Origin: an uncultured Methylococcaceae bacterium
Lineage (GTDB): Bacteria; Pseudomonadota; Gammaproteobacteria; Methylococcales; Methylomonadaceae
Reading direction: 5' to 3'
Assembly: GCA_913009515.1 (NCBI GenBank)
Contig: CAJVYO010000011.1
Location: 1 to 15,450, forward strand
DNA length: 15,450 nt
Each line of letters begins with the position of its first letter. The first letter of the stretch is position 1. The notes below the pieces were generated by a model. It did no database searches. It was not told the DNA's origin and worked only from the letters and a program-made list of their open reading frames with translations. Below are positions 1 to 7,020 of the stretch, piece after piece. Both the position numbers and the translations under genes were made by a program.

Positions 1-1134
1 GCATAAGGTACGAACGAGGCGTTGAGCTAAGACACCAAGTAAGCTAGAAGATAGTAAAAAAGGTTCAATGCCCATATCAATCAGACGGGCAATAGCACCG
101 ACAGCAGTATTGGTATGCAAAGTTGATAAGACTAAATGACCGGTTAAACTGGATTGCACGGCAATTTGGGCGGTTTCTGAATCACGAATTTCACCAATCA
201 TTACAATATCAGGATCTTGACGTAATATCGCACGTAAACCGCGTGAAAAATCCATCTCTATTTTTGAATTAACCGCCGTTTGACTAATACCGTCGAGATG
301 ATATTCGATGGGATCTTCAATGGTCATAATGCTACGTTCGGTTTGATTAAGCTGGGTTAAACCGGCATATAAGGTGGTGGTTTTTCCTGAGCCTGTTGGA
401 CCGGTGACTAAAATAATGCCATGAGGATGATTTAATAACTCACTAAAGCGTTGTTGGTCTGCTTCTAGCATCCCCATACTGGAAACATCCATGCGACCGG
501 CTTGTTTATCCAGTAATCGCATAACAACGCGTTCGCCATGTCCGCTGGGGAGGGTGGATATGCGTAAATCAATCCCATGTCCTGCAACTTTTAAAGATAT
601 TCTGCCATCTTGAGGCAGGCGTTTTTCGGCAATATCTAATTTTGCCATCACTTTAATACGTGAAACGACTAGCGAGGCGAGTGATTTTTGTAAGGTTAAT
701 ACTTCGCGTAAAATGCCATCAACCCGAAATCTAACGCGTAGACGTTCTTCAAAAGGCTCGATATGAATATCAGAGGCTTGTTCTTTGATGGCTTCAGTGA
801 GGATAGCATTAATCAGTTTGATGATAGGGGCATCATCGGTGCTATCCATTAAATCTTCTGTTTCAGGGACCAGTTCAGACAATTCAGTCAGCTCATTATC
901 ATCGAGTTCTTCCATTTCTTGCATAGCATTTGCAGAACCATCATGATAAATACGCTGTAATTCTAGGTTAAATTGATGCTCAGGGACTTTGATTATTTTT
1001 AGGGGAGCATTAACGTAACGACGCGCTTCTTGTGTGGCAGAAAGGGGCGTTCCCGAATGTATCCACAATTGGGTAGTATCATCAATTTTATGGAGTAAGA
1101 CGCCTTGTGTTTTTGAAAAGCTATAAGGTAGCAT
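1..1134 (-). CDS. gspE: Type II secretion ATPase GspE (3' end cut by window edge)
   Basis: Cytoplasmic hexameric ATPase that powers the type II secretion pseudopilus. I translated this minus-strand frame myself: 378 codons stay open from the ATG at 1134 to the window edge. The N-terminal part (about 1-100) ends in an acidic stretch. It is followed by the family core motif ASDIHIEP near 120, Walker A GPTGSGKTT at 245-253, an aspartate box (MTIEDPIEY) near 271-279, Walker B MIGEIRD at 312-318 and a histidine box (STLHTN) near 334. The window ends at QRLVRTLC, exactly the first cysteine of the zinc-binding tetracysteine motif expected in GspE, so about 120 residues are missing. The start lies 3 bases after the gspD stop, so translational coupling is likely. 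A type IV pilus PilB is the main alternative, but the adjacent secretin and the LVRTLC ending favour GspE. Confidence 0.93.
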   Translation of the reverse strand, partial: MLPYSFSKTQGVLLHKIDDTTQLWIHSGTPLSATQEARRYVNAPLKIIKVPEHQFNLELQRIYHDGSANAMQEMEELDDNELTELSELVPETEDLMDSTDDAPIIKLINAILTEAIKEQASDIHIEPFEERLRVRFRVDGILREVLTLQKSLASLVVSRIKVMAKLDIAEKRLPQDGRISLKVAGHGIDLRISTLPSGHGERVVMRLLDKQAGRMDVSSMGMLEADQQRFSELLNHPHGIILVTGPTGSGKTTTLYAGLTQLNQTERSIMTIEDPIEYHLDGISQTAVNSKIEMDFSRGLRAILRQDPDIVMIGEIRDSETAQIAVQSSLTGHLVLSTLHTNTAVGAIARLIDMGIEPFLLSSSLLGVLAQRLVRTLC

Positions 1135-1137
1135 GGC

Positions 1138-3084
1138 TTACTCTTGTTCTATTTTAATGTCAGATATTTTTTCAGGCGTGAACGTATTCATTTCTGGAAG
1201 TTGATAGCGTTCTTGTTCGGCATCAATCAGTAGGTCTTTAGCATTGAATTGAGTTTGTTCTTTTTGAATCACATCAAAAGAGTGTTGAGTAATCGCATCA
1301 CTATCGGCTTGATTATTTAAGATAGTGGGTTTAATAAACACCATCAGGGTGCGTTTTTCGACGGTGGTATTTTGTGAGCTAAAAAACCAGCCTAAATAAG
1401 GAATATCCATCAATAAAGGAATACCTGTTAAGGTGTCAGTAGTGACATCATCCATAAGCCCACCTAAGGCTAATATTTTGCCGTCATTGATGAGGACGTT
1501 ACTTTTTATTGAACGTTTAGTGGTGGTTAAATCAACCGCTGCACTGGAATTTTTGACCGTGGAAATTTCTTGATAAATTTCTAAGCCTATCCGACCACCC
1601 GCATTAATTTGGGGTTTAACTCGTAAGGTTAAACCCACATCTTCACGTTTAACTGTTTGGAAGGGATTACTGGTGCCGCCTGTGGTTTGTGTAAACGAAC
1701 CGGTTAAAAAAGGTACATTTTCACCGACTATAATTTCAGCTTCTTTATTATCAACCGTTAAAATACGTGGCGCGGAGAGGATATTAAAGTCTGAGTCGCC
1801 TTTTAAAACATTGATTAACGCACCAAAACTTTCATTGGCAAGTAAACCTGAAAAGCCACCTGTTGCCACCGCCGCTGCCGCTTGAGCTACTTCGCCATCA
1901 GAGATGCTGCTCATGGCACTAATGAGTGAGCCGGTATTGGTGCTGCTAGTAACGCCAGTAATATCGCCTATTTGACCGGCAACACCCCATTCAACGCCTA
2001 ATTTTTCAGATTGGTCCATTGATACTTCAGCAATAATGGCTTCGATCATCACTTGTAGGCGTGGAATATCAAGTTGTTTAATCACTTCAGAGAGTGAGCG
2101 AAACTCATCTAATTCAGCAGAGATAATAATAGAATTTGTGGATTCGTCAGCAATAATTGAGCTTTTTTCTTTCAGTGTACTTTTTTTATTTTTTGTGCTT
2201 TTTTGTTTGGCATTGATGATTTTATCTAAAATTGGAGCAAGCTCTTTAGCTGAGGCATGTTTAAGGTAAATAACATGATGTGATGAGTTGATTTTAACGG
2301 GTGCATCCAGTTTGGCAATAATATTTTTAATGCGTTGACGCTCATGAATACTGCCGCTGAGTAAAATGCTATTAGTACGCTTATCAACACTAAAGAGTAT
2401 CTTTTGGCTGGATTTAGAGGATTTAGGCTGCATGCTTTTCAAAGTTTTTAAGATTTGACTGGCATCCGCTTTAACCAAGGGAATAATATCAATATCATGA
2501 TTACCCTGTTTATCCATGCTATTAATAATCAGCAGTAAGCGGGCAATATTTTGTTCGCTATCTGAAATGATAATTAAATTAGTAGAGGCGTAAGCTGCGA
2601 TATAGCCTTCTTTGGGCATCAGCGGGCGTAATACTGGAATTAATTTAACCGCTGAAATATTGTTAATTTTAATAACTTGGGTAATTTGTTTGGCACTTTT
2701 ATGGTTTGATTTATAAGTGCGTACCGGCGTAGGACTTTGTTTGGCCTGCATTAACGGCACAATATGCGTAATATTATCTTGTTCAATGGTGGTGTAGCCA
2801 TTAGTGCGTAATGCACTGATAAAAACATCATATAATGCAGCGGCACTGACAGGGGTGCCTGAATAAATGGTTAGCTTACCTTTGACGCGTGGGTCAATTA
2901 AAAAGTTTTTGCCTGTTTGTTTACTAATGGTCGCAATAACTGACCGTATGTCCGCATCAACAAAATTTAGGGTAATGGTTTCATCAGCACTTAATTGATT
3001 ATTAAGCTCTGCAAAAGAAGCAGGCGGGGTTGCAAGTAATAAAAGCAGGGATAAAGTGCGTAACGGTTTTAAGGGCGTATACAT
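1138..3084 (-). CDS. gspD: Type II secretion outer-membrane secretin GspD
   Basis: Forms the multimeric outer-membrane channel through which the type II system releases folded proteins. The 648-residue product has the usual length. It has a Sec signal peptide with cleavage likely after SFA at about 25, then an N0 domain (about 38-110) and repeated N1-N3 domains (about 125-340). The secretin core follows, with VPFLTG at 457-462, VGLTLRVKPQI at 483-493, GIPLLMDIPYLG from 554 and RTLMVFIKP near 578. The C-terminal tail of about 50 residues is polar. The N3 region carries a Lys/Ser-rich loop (about 292-309). I prefer the ATG at 3084; a TTG three codons upstream has no better support. Neither start has a Shine-Dalgarno sequence, because the upstream mRNA is pyrimidine-rich. 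gspC, the usual gene before gspD, is absent here. A competence or pilus secretin (PilQ) is unlikely given the gspE pairing. Confidence 0.93.
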   Translation of the reverse strand: MYTPLKPLRTLSLLLLLATPPASFAELNNQLSADETITLNFVDADIRSVIATISKQTGKNFLIDPRVKGKLTIYSGTPVSAAALYDVFISALRTNGYTTIEQDNITHIVPLMQAKQSPTPVRTYKSNHKSAKQITQVIKINNISAVKLIPVLRPLMPKEGYIAAYASTNLIIISDSEQNIARLLLIINSMDKQGNHDIDIIPLVKADASQILKTLKSMQPKSSKSSQKILFSVDKRTNSILLSGSIHERQRIKNIIAKLDAPVKINSSHHVIYLKHASAKELAPILDKIINAKQKSTKNKKSTLKEKSSIIADESTNSIIISAELDEFRSLSEVIKQLDIPRLQVMIEAIIAEVSMDQSEKLGVEWGVAGQIGDITGVTSSTNTGSLISAMSSISDGEVAQAAAAVATGGFSGLLANESFGALINVLKGDSDFNILSAPRILTVDNKEAEIIVGENVPFLTGSFTQTTGGTSNPFQTVKREDVGLTLRVKPQINAGGRIGLEIYQEISTVKNSSAAVDLTTTKRSIKSNVLINDGKILALGGLMDDVTTDTLTGIPLLMDIPYLGWFFSSQNTTVEKRTLMVFIKPTILNNQADSDAITQHSFDVIQKEQTQFNAKDLLIDAEQERYQLPEMNTFTPEKISDIKIEQE

Positions 3085-3098
3085 AGCAAACAAAATAA

Positions 3099-3147
3099 GA
3101 GAGGAAAGAAAAGACCGCTTTAAGTGTCATCACTATAAAACGGTCTT
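3099..3147 (-). terminator. Rho-independent terminator after the peroxidase gene, upstream of gspD
   Basis: Read on the minus strand, 3147-3111 folds into 12 bp (AAGACCGUUUUA with UAAAGCGGUCUU, one U-G wobble), a single bulged U, 4 more bp (AGUG/CACU) and an AUGA tetraloop. A U-rich tract (UUCUUUCC and on) follows directly. On the plus strand the wobble becomes a C-A mismatch and no U tract follows, so the direction is minus. The tract ends only about 15-25 bases from the gspD start codon, so the structure may also act as the gspD leader or an attenuator. Confidence 0.75.
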
Positions 3148-3174
3148 ACATTAAATAAAGATTCGAAGCCTTAT

Positions 3175-4179
3175 TTAATTAAATGATGTGCCGGTTGTTG
3201 CAGGTAAAGTCGGTAGTGATTGTTTTGGAAATTCACCGGTTAACGCATTTAAGAATGCAGCAATATCAGCAGCTTCGCTATCAGATAGTTTTCTATCAAG
3301 CTGAACTCTTGCCATCACCTTAACGGCTTTTTCAAGTGTTTTTACCGAACCATTATGGAAGTAAGGTGCAGTTAGTGCAATATTGCGTAAAGTAGGCACT
3401 TTAAAGAAATGTTTGTCACCGCTTTTACCGGTCACTTCGAATAAACCTTTATCATCAGAAAATTGATATTTCTTTTCTAAGAACGCATTATTGATGACAG
3501 GAAATTTTTGAAAATTACCATTACCATTAAAGGCCGCTCCACTGTGACAGCTAACACAACCAATTTCTACGGCTTTATTTAAGCCACGCACTTGCTGAGC
3601 AGTTAACGCTTTTTTATTGCCTTTAGCATATTGGTCATACGGGCTATTAGGGGTAATAAGCGTTCTTTCATAAGCGGCAATGGCTTTGGTCGCATTGTCT
3701 TTTGAAATGGCATCAGCACCAAAGGCGTCAGCAAAGGCAGATTGATACCCATCGATTGCTTTTAGACGAACGATAACTTCATCCCAATTTTTCATACCCA
3801 TTTCGATTGGGTTAGTAACAGGGCCAGCTGCTTGAGCTTCTAAACTATCTGCTCGGCCATCCCAGAATTGAACTTTACTAAAAGCAGCATTCCAGACAGT
3901 GGGAGCACTACGTCCGCCTGTTTGTCCATGCACGCCCATAGAGTTAGGGCGGTTATCATCGCCGCCTAGCATAACGTTATGACATGATGCACATGAAACT
4001 GTGTTAGTTGAAGACAGTCTTGGATCATGAAATAACATTTTTCCAAGTTCTACTTTTTCAGCGGTTGTCGGATTATTGGCAGGTGAAGGGGCGGTAGTTG
4101 GCAGTGATTCCCAAGCAGACACTATTGATGCCGAACCCATTAATAAACCGGCAGAGATGATAGTACGAATTTTTGACAT
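3175..4179 (-). CDS. Periplasmic di-haem cytochrome c peroxidase (CcpA/MauG family)
   Basis: Reduces hydrogen peroxide to water in the periplasm using electrons from small c-type cytochromes or azurin-like donors. The 334-residue product has a signal peptide (cleavage likely after VSA, about 22) and two haem c sites, CASCH at 63-67 and CVSCH at 208-212. Between and beyond them are family landmarks: GVHGQTGGRSAPT, which carries the conserved histidine of the peroxidatic haem loop; FWDGRAD with the inter-haem tryptophan at 106; NPIEMG; and VMARVQL with the probable methionine ligand at 289. The start at 4179 is set by a strong GGAGG four bases upstream; a longer ATG start at 4209 would bury that site in the coding sequence. 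The presence of both the conserved histidine loop and the Met ligand favours a true peroxidase over a MauG-type enzyme. It is followed by a strong terminator, so it is probably transcribed alone. Confidence 0.92.
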   Translation of the reverse strand: MSKIRTIISAGLLMGSASIVSAWESLPTTAPSPANNPTTAEKVELGKMLFHDPRLSSTNTVSCASCHNVMLGGDDNRPNSMGVHGQTGGRSAPTVWNAAFSKVQFWDGRADSLEAQAAGPVTNPIEMGMKNWDEVIVRLKAIDGYQSAFADAFGADAISKDNATKAIAAYERTLITPNSPYDQYAKGNKKALTAQQVRGLNKAVEIGCVSCHSGAAFNGNGNFQKFPVINNAFLEKKYQFSDDKGLFEVTGKSGDKHFFKVPTLRNIALTAPYFHNGSVKTLEKAVKVMARVQLDRKLSDSEAADIAAFLNALTGEFPKQSLPTLPATTGTSFN

Positions 4180-4183
4180 AAAG

Positions 4184-4188
4184 CCTCC
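4184..4188 (-). promoter_or_regulatory. Ribosome binding site of the peroxidase gene
   Basis: A perfect GGAGG on the minus strand, four bases before the ATG at 4179. It is the strongest Shine-Dalgarno sequence seen in the window and decides the start of the peroxidase. Confidence 0.85.
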
Positions 4189-4225
4189 AAATATTATTTT
4201 TATTATCATTAATTTACAGGGATGA

Positions 4226-4234
4226 ATAATACCA
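4226..4234 (-). promoter_or_regulatory. Putative extended -10 promoter of the peroxidase gene
   Basis: The minus strand reads TGGTATTAT, an extended -10 element (TGn plus TATTAT, 5 of 6 to consensus). It would give a leader of about 40 bases before the ATG at 4179. No convincing -35 box lies 16-18 bases upstream, which fits an extended -10 or an activator-dependent promoter. Confidence 0.4.
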
Positions 4235-4270
4235 CAGATACCCGTTTAAATTGATGAGCGGATTTAAAAA

Positions 4271-4297
4271 ATAACAGAGGTTTTATGCTGCTGTTAT
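4271..4297. repeat. Inverted repeat ATAACAG/CTGTTAT
   Basis: Perfect 7-bp arms (4271-4277 and 4291-4297) around a 13-base loop. On the minus strand the stem is followed by six T residues, which looks like a weak terminator. No minus-strand gene lies upstream for it to end, so an operator for the peroxidase promoter about 40 bases away, or an insulating element, is also possible. Confidence 0.35.
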
Positions 4298-4370
4298 CAG
4301 TAAAAATTTGGGTTTAATGAGGGTGGTTTTTATTGTTTAATGTGAATTATAGGTCGAGTATCCTAGTGTA

Positions 4371-4387
4371 ATGTTTAATAAGGCTTT
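4371..4387 (+). repeat. Direct repeat, copy 1 (ATGTTTAATAAGGCTTT)
   Basis: Matches 4545-4561 at 16 of 17 positions; the copies are 174 bp apart on the same strand, both upstream of the FtsK-domain gene. The role is unknown. Duplicated regulator sites are one option. Confidence 0.45.
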
Positions 4388-4440
4388 AATTTGTTAGGTG
4401 AGTAGTGCCATGACCGTGAATAAAAATTGATTAGCGGCTG

Positions 4441-4461
4441 AAAAAATCACTGTGGTTTTTT
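4441..4461 (+). repeat. AT-rich hairpin AAAAAATCA-CTG-TGGTTTTTT
   Basis: On the plus strand this gives a 9-bp stem (six A-U pairs, a U-G wobble, C-G and A-U) with a 3-base loop. The stem is too GC-poor to be a confident terminator. Confidence 0.3.
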
Positions 4462-4479
4462 AGGGACTTGTAATTCAAT

Positions 4480-4496
4480 ATTACCTTTTTGGTAAT
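4480..4496. repeat. Inverted repeat ATTACC-TTTTT-GGTAAT
   Basis: Perfect 6-bp arms with a 5-base T loop, about 95 bases before the FtsK-domain start. The size and symmetry suit a small dimeric-regulator site, but no regulator gene lies nearby. Confidence 0.3.
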
Positions 4497-4544
4497 GCAA
4501 GGGTTTTTATTTCATGTAATTTATGTAATGATTTAGCTATACGT

Positions 4545-4561
4545 ATGTTTAATAAGACTTT
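4545..4561 (+). repeat. Direct repeat, copy 2 (ATGTTTAATAAGACTTT)
   Basis: Second copy of the 17-bp element at 4371-4387, with a single G/A difference. It ends 30 bases before the ATG of the FtsK-domain gene, so it probably lies in the leader or core promoter. Confidence 0.45.
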
Positions 4562-4590
4562 TGTTTCTAAGAATTGAAGTGGTGAAGGTA

Positions 4591-5331
4591 ATGGCTAAAA
4601 AATTGAAACTAGATGGACGAGAATTGGCTGGAATTTTATTATTTTTCAGTACGTTTTGCTATTTTTTAGTATTGGCTTCATTTGATTGCACGGATGCAGG
4701 TTGGTTGCATAGTACCTTAGATAATAATACGGTTTCTAATGTCTGCGGTGTCTTTGGTGCTTTTTTAGCTGATTTTTCCTTGAGTTTTTTAGGCTTAGCA
4801 GCCTTTGTTTTGCCACTTATTATTTTTTGGCAAGGCTATTTATTGTTGATGACAAAAACACGTGAAAGCTCATTTTATGCTGCTTTCGCTATGATGTGTT
4901 TACGCTGTTTGGCGATAACGACGGCAATCATGTCAGCGAGTGCATTTTGTTATCTGTATATTCTTAATAGTTGGATAGCATTACCTCGCAATAGTGGCGG
5001 CATTCTCGGTCAAGAATTAGGCGAGTGGCTGATTTTACAATGGGGCAATGTGGGTGCGGGTTATATCGTGACGGGCGTGTTTCTATTAAGTATGACAATA
5101 TTCGGACGTATTTCATGGCTTAAAGTGGTCGAAAATATAGGCAAATATACCTTGTACAGTAGTGCATACCTATATGACGAAGTGTTATTTTTATTTAGTG
5201 GCTCTTCAGCAGTAACTACGAAAAATACTACGCCGACTTCGGTTACAACTGCAACAATGGCAGATAAGCCTAAAGCACCACGATATCAACAACCCTTGAT
5301 TAATCCTTCAAAAATACCTGTCACGGCTTAG
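4591..5331 (+). CDS. Stand-alone FtsK-type 4TM membrane domain protein, no motor domain
   Basis: 246 residues resembling the N-terminal membrane domain of the DNA translocase FtsK (FtsK_4TM family), which anchors FtsK at the division septum. Helices lie at about 11-31, 62-86, 102-122 and 152-172. The landmarks appear in FtsK order: a short loop after helix 1, GVFGAFLAD at 53-61, an LR before helix 3, SGGILGQ at 135-141, and FGRISWLKVVENIG at 171-184, which matches the TGWSWxxxAEKLG segment of E. coli FtsK. A Thr/Ser/Pro-rich tail (about 204-246) looks like the beginning of an FtsK linker. The protein then stops, with no Walker motor or gamma domain. The chosen ATG has GAAGGT just upstream; a TTG ten codons earlier has no site. 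The function of an isolated domain is unknown: septum targeting, regulation of the full FtsK, or a decayed paralogue. Confidence 0.75.
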   Translation: MAKKLKLDGRELAGILLFFSTFCYFLVLASFDCTDAGWLHSTLDNNTVSNVCGVFGAFLADFSLSFLGLAAFVLPLIIFWQGYLLLMTKTRESSFYAAFAMMCLRCLAITTAIMSASAFCYLYILNSWIALPRNSGGILGQELGEWLILQWGNVGAGYIVTGVFLLSMTIFGRISWLKVVENIGKYTLYSSAYLYDEVLFLFSGSSAVTTKNTTPTSVTTATMADKPKAPRYQQPLINPSKIPVTA

Positions 5332-5334
5332 ACT

Positions 5335-5523
5335 ATGTGGAACTATGGTGTAATAGGTTTTATTATGCTGATTTTTTCTATTGGCGGTGGACGATTTTTA
5401 GCGTTTGGGCGGGGAAATGATGAAAAAAGCAAGCAAGTAAAGTGGGCGTTATTCGTATTATATTTTTGGGTGCTTAATTTTATGGCACTCATTTTACTGG
5501 CGTTAGTTTATAAGTTTGCTTGA
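5335..5523 (+). CDS. Small two-helix membrane protein, unknown function
   Basis: A 62-residue protein with two hydrophobic segments (about 5-25 and 37-60) joined by a short charged loop (RGNDEKSKQVK, 26-36). I do not recognise a family. It starts 3 bases after the stop of the FtsK-domain gene and has no Shine-Dalgarno sequence of its own, so translation probably depends on coupling to that gene. The clean hydrophobic/charged/hydrophobic pattern argues for a real gene rather than a chance frame. The spacing suggests that the two membrane proteins work together. The minus-strand terminator of glgA begins at its stop codon. Confidence 0.6.
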   Translation: MWNYGVIGFIMLIFSIGGGRFLAFGRGNDEKSKQVKWALFVLYFWVLNFMALILLALVYKFA

Positions 5524-5552
5524 AAAACAAAGCAAAGCACAGTCTTTAGCTT
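5523..5552 (-). terminator. Rho-independent terminator of glgBA
   Basis: On the minus strand, AAGC(U)AAAG pairs with CUUUGCUU across the ACUGUG loop: 8 bp with one bulged U. UGUUUUUC follows. It lies about 35 bases after the glgA stop. Read on plus, no T tract follows, so it serves glgA rather than the convergent small gene. Confidence 0.5.
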
Positions 5553-5584
5553 ATCGCTTAAAAACCATGCTCCGAATCACACTG

Positions 5585-7018
5585 TTATAAGGTGTTATAA
5601 ACCTCTATATATTTTTGAGCACTATTTTCCCAAGAAAAATCCTTACCCATCGCATTCTTCTGCAGTTGTTCCCATATTGGCTTATTATCGTAAAGTAATA
5701 ACGCTCGTTTAATGGTTTCTATCATTGCACCGGTTGAGGATTCTTCGAAGACAAAACCAGATGCCGTATGATCTGCAATACTTTGTGGTAAAGCATCAAT
5801 AATAGTATCGGCTAAGCCGCCTGTTTTTCTAACAATAGGTAGCGTACCATAGCATTGACTATAAAGCTGATTAAGACCACAAGGCTCAAAACGTGAAGGC
5901 ATCAGAAACATATCGGCTCCTGCTTCAATCAAGTGAGCAAAATCCTCATTATAACCAATGGTCACCGCACATTTATCAGGATAGTTATGTGCAAAGTTTT
6001 TGAGTCTATGCTCGAAGCCTTTATCACCAGAGCCTAGTAATATAAATTGCACCGGCAGTTTTAGGATATTTTCTAAGGCATCAATCACTAAATCAATGCC
6101 TTTTTGGTCAACTAATCGTCCGATTAAACCGATAATAGGAATGGAGTTATCGACAGGTAAGGCTACTCTTTGTTGCAAGGCAGATTTGTTATCCGCTTTT
6201 TTATTTAAACTGTGTAAATTATAGTTCTGGGGAATACGATTATCTTTTTCAGGGTGCCATTGTTCTAAATCAATGCCATTAATAATGCCATTGAGTTCAT
6301 GATGACGATGATGCAGCAAGCCTTCTAAACCATAACCAAATTCAGCGGTTTGAATCTCTAAGGCGTAGGTTGGACTAACCGTAGTGATATGGTCAGCACA
6401 GGCAATGCCGCCTTTAATAAAAGACATCATGCCATGATATTCTAAGGCATTTTGATGCCATAATTGATTAGATAAATTCAGTTGATAAAACGTCTCTTTT
6501 GAAAACACCCCTTGATACGCCATATTATGAATGGTGAACACAGTAGAGGGGCGGTTGGGTTCCTGTGTCAATAAAGCAGGAACTAAGCCACTTTGCCAAT
6601 CATTACAATGCACAATATCCGCTTTCCAATGTAGGTGTGCTCTATTCTGAGCAATTTCTACGGCAATACGACAAAAAAGTGCAAAACGCTCTGCATTATT
6701 GTGCCAAGCATTACCAAATTCATCACTATAAGGGTTGCCCTCTCCCGAAAATAAAAGGGGAGCATCTATGAGCCAAATAGTCAGAGAGCTGTTGGGCAGA
6801 GGGGTTTCTAAAATATTAATATCGGTATTATTAACGCGGATAGTGCAGCGATATTCTGGGGTTTGCGAGAGTTTAATCGCCCCATAATAGGGCAGTACAA
6901 TGCGTACATCTTGCCCTAATTTATCAAGGGCAATGGGTAAACTGCCTGCCACATCAGCTAGCCCCCCAGTTTTAATCAGTGGATGTATTTCACTGCTCAC
7001 AAAAAGTATTTTTTTCAT
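5585..7018 (-). CDS. glgA: Glycogen synthase GlgA (ADP-glucose, GT5)
   Basis: Transfers glucose from ADP-glucose to the non-reducing end of a growing alpha-1,4-glucan in the cytoplasm. At 477 residues it has the length of E. coli GlgA. Visible motifs are the N-terminal substrate loop KTGGLADV (16-23, Lys16), DIVHCNDWQSGL (134-145), FTIHNMAYQG (161-170), GRLVDQKG (300-307) and EPCGLNQLYSQ (378-388), whose Glu378 matches the conserved E-X7-E glutamate. RKTGGLADT (397-405) completes the C-terminal nucleotide-binding fold. It follows glgB by two bases on the same strand, with no good ribosome site of its own, so coupled translation is likely. A terminator lies just downstream. No truncation or missing catalytic residue is seen. 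Confidence 0.97.
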   Translation of the reverse strand: MKKILFVSSEIHPLIKTGGLADVAGSLPIALDKLGQDVRIVLPYYGAIKLSQTPEYRCTIRVNNTDINILETPLPNSSLTIWLIDAPLLFSGEGNPYSDEFGNAWHNNAERFALFCRIAVEIAQNRAHLHWKADIVHCNDWQSGLVPALLTQEPNRPSTVFTIHNMAYQGVFSKETFYQLNLSNQLWHQNALEYHGMMSFIKGGIACADHITTVSPTYALEIQTAEFGYGLEGLLHHRHHELNGIINGIDLEQWHPEKDNRIPQNYNLHSLNKKADNKSALQQRVALPVDNSIPIIGLIGRLVDQKGIDLVIDALENILKLPVQFILLGSGDKGFEHRLKNFAHNYPDKCAVTIGYNEDFAHLIEAGADMFLMPSRFEPCGLNQLYSQCYGTLPIVRKTGGLADTIIDALPQSIADHTASGFVFEESSTGAMIETIKRALLLYDNKPIWEQLQKNAMGKDFSWENSAQKYIEVYNTL

Positions 7019-7020
7019 GA

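Larger units (their letters stand above)
4180..4590. other. 411-bp gene-free region with hairpins and a direct repeat
   Basis: This lies between the divergent peroxidase gene (minus) and the FtsK-domain gene (plus). I find no coding frame of meaningful length on either strand. It is very AT-rich and holds the probable peroxidase promoter (4226-4234), three small inverted repeats (4271-4297, 4441-4461, 4480-4496), a 17-bp imperfect direct repeat (4371-4387 and 4545-4561), and a short tandem ATGTAAT at 4514-4529. No clear sigma-70 promoter for the plus-strand gene could be chosen. Confidence 0.6.

Noticed and set aside
1673..2269. Two plus-strand open frames of 70 and 77 codons opposite gspD
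   Set aside because: They lie entirely antisense to a well-supported secretin, lack ribosome sites, and show no domain-like composition.
4177..4209. Longer start for the peroxidase at the ATG at 4209
   Set aside because: It would place the GGAGG ribosome site inside the coding region and put ten extra residues before a normal signal peptide.
4251..4264. Possible FNR/ANR site upstream of the peroxidase promoter (TTGAT half-site)
   Set aside because: Only one half matches TTGATNNNNATCAA; the other half (GGATT) does not, although the distance from the predicted start would suit an activator.
4441..4461. A functional terminator in the gene-free region
   Set aside because: The stem is almost all A-U with no GC core and no upstream plus-strand gene to terminate; listed only as an inverted repeat.
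4561..4590. TTG start ten codons upstream in the FtsK-like gene
   Set aside because: No ribosome site precedes it, while GAAGGT sits directly before the ATG at 4591.
4180..4590. CRISPR array, insertion sequence or tRNA in the gene-free region
   Set aside because: The repeats are only two copies with no regular spacer; no transposase, terminal inverted repeat pair or cloverleaf could be found.
4591..5523. FtsK-like gene plus the small gene as one frameshifted ftsK
   Set aside because: The 62-residue product has no FtsK linker or motor sequence, and no frame after 5331 encodes a Walker motif.
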